Position numbers and translations under genes: made by a program
Assembly (NCBI GenBank): GCA_023423235.1
Contig: JAFAFY010000258.1
Span: 1-5,598 of the forward strand
Reading direction: 5' to 3'
Length of the DNA stretch: 5,598 nucleotides
Source: Pseudomonadota bacterium
Lineage (GTDB): Bacteria; Pseudomonadota; Gammaproteobacteria; Xanthomonadales; Xanthomonadaceae
Notes under the pieces: generated by a model
Seen by the model: the letters and a program-made list of their open reading frames with translations, nothing else
What the model was told of the DNA's origin: nothing
Database searches by the model: none
Shown: positions 4,644 through 5,598 of the stretch, piece by piece
Layout of the letters: each line of letters begins with the position of its first letter
Position numbering within the stretch: the first letter of the stretch is position 1

Positions 4644-5598
4644 TTACGATTCACGACTCGTGCTCAGCACCGCCAGGAAGGCCTCCTGCGGAATCTCCAC
4701 GCGGCCGACCTGCTTCATGCGCTTCTTGCCTTCCTTCTGCTTCTCCAGAAGCTTCTTCTTGCGCGAAATGTCGCCACCATAGCACTTGGCCAGCACGTTC
4801 TTGCGCATGGCCTTGACCGTGGTGCGGGCGATGATCTGCGAGCCGACCGCGGCCTGGATGGCCACGTCGAACATCTGCCGCGGGATCAGTTCCTTCATCT
4901 TCTCGGTCAGCTCGCGACCGCGGCGGTCGGCATGCTGGCGGTGCACGATCAGGCTCAGCGCATCGACCTTGTCGCCGTTGATCAGCGTGTCCACGCGCAC
5001 GAACGGGCCGGCCTGGAAACGCAGGAAGTGGTAGTCCAGCGAGGCGTAGCCGCGGCTGACGGATTTCAGCTTGTCGAAGAAGTCCAGCACCACCTCGGCC
5101 ATCGGCAGCTCGTAGCTGATCTGCACCTGGCTGCCCATGTAGGTGATGCCGATCTGGCTGCCGCGCTTCTCCTCGCACAGGGTGATCACGTTGCCGACGT
5201 AATCGGGCGGGGTGAGGATGTTGGCGCGGATGATCGGCTCGCGGATCTCCTCGATCTGGTTGACCGGCGGCAGCTTGGCCGGATTGTCCAGGCTCATCAC
5301 GCTGCCGTCGGTCCTGAGCACCTCGTAGATCACCGTCGGCGCGGTGCTGATCAGGTTGAGGTTGTACTCGCGCTCCAGGCGCTCCTGCACGATCTCCATG
5401 TGCAGCATGCCCAGGAACCCGCAGCGGAAGCCGAAGCCCATCGCCTCGGAACTCTCCGGCTCGAAACGCAGCGCGGCGTCGTTGAGGCGCAGTTTTTCCA
5501 GCGCCTCGCGCAGCGCCGGATAGTCCTCGGCGTCGATCGGGAACAGGCCCGCGAACACCCGCGGCTGCATTTCCTGGAAACCGGGCAGCGGCTTGGGC
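4644..5598 (-). CDS. lepA: Elongation factor 4 (LepA), C-terminal half (partial, 5' end outside window)
   Basis: The frame is open to the window edge, giving 317 visible residues of an expected roughly 600. LepA/EF4 is a ribosome-associated GTPase related to EF-G, with roles in translation or 30S biogenesis; its GTPase domain is outside the window. Visible landmarks include MQPRVFAGLFPIDAEDY, the GFGFRCGFLGMLHMEIVQER segment (EF-G-like domain III), the EMPIPMAEVVLDFF-like stretch ELPMAEVVLDFF with SRGYASLDY (domain V), and the LepA-specific C-terminal domain with RKNVLAKCYGGDISRKKKLL and IPQEAFLAVL. After IPQEAFLAVL the protein ends STSRES, unlike the E. coli ending, and the last codons are encoded by heptad-like DNA. 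ATG 5568-5570 is internal, not the start. Upstream of lepB, probably same transcript. Confidence 0.97.
   Translation of the reverse strand, partial: PKPLPGFQEMQPRVFAGLFPIDAEDYPALREALEKLRLNDAALRFEPESSEAMGFGFRCGFLGMLHMEIVQERLEREYNLNLISTAPTVIYEVLRTDGSVMSLDNPAKLPPVNQIEEIREPIIRANILTPPDYVGNVITLCEEKRGSQIGITYMGSQVQISYELPMAEVVLDFFDKLKSVSRGYASLDYHFLRFQAGPFVRVDTLINGDKVDALSLIVHRQHADRRGRELTEKMKELIPRQMFDVAIQAAVGSQIIARTTVKAMRKNVLAKCYGGDISRKKKLLEKQKEGKKRMKQVGRVEIPQEAFLAVLSTSRES

Overview
The window looks like the chromosome of a high-GC gammaproteobacterium, most likely of the Xanthomonadaceae/Lysobacteraceae (Xanthomonas, Lysobacter or Luteimonas relatives). I base this on strong GC bias at third codon positions, the gene order lepA-lepB-DUF4845-rnc-era-recO, and the style of the RecO, RNase III and LepB proteins. 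The genus is not resolved.

Almost the whole window is one co-oriented minus-strand cluster, read from the right end to the left: lepA (C-terminal half only, cut by the window edge), a 167-bp gap filled largely by heptad repeats, lepB (signal peptidase I), a small membrane protein of the DUF4845 family, rnc (RNase III), era (ribosome-assembly GTPase), a GFA/CENP-V-type zinc protein, and recO (recombination mediator). At the left edge, facing recO, lies the 3' end of a plus-strand gene with a histidine phosphotransfer (Hpt) domain of the BarA/GacS type. The convergent gap between the two (284-372) shows no convincing T-tailed terminator.

The core genes join translation (LepA/EF4), secretion (LepB), RNA processing (RNase III), 30S maturation (Era) and recombinational repair (RecO). 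Gaps are short (31, 44, 49 and 34 bp), DUF4845 and rnc overlap, and no obvious promoter or terminator was seen inside, so a polycistronic transcript is likely. The GFA gene is the only member foreign to the usual rnc-era-recO series.

No new multi-gene system was found. The most striking non-coding structure is the rnc-era junction. All 44 bases are taken up by two perfect 7-bp stem-loops that directly abut the rnc stop and end 3 nt before the era start, and a mutually exclusive middle stem can form instead. This resembles an attenuator-style coupling switch. Other points of note are an in-frame 12-bp tandem repeat giving Era a Thr/Pro-rich N-terminal tail, a glutamine in place of lysine in the Era G4 motif, inverted heptad arrays between lepA and lepB that reach into the lepA C-terminus, and a prepilin-like N-terminus on the DUF4845 protein.
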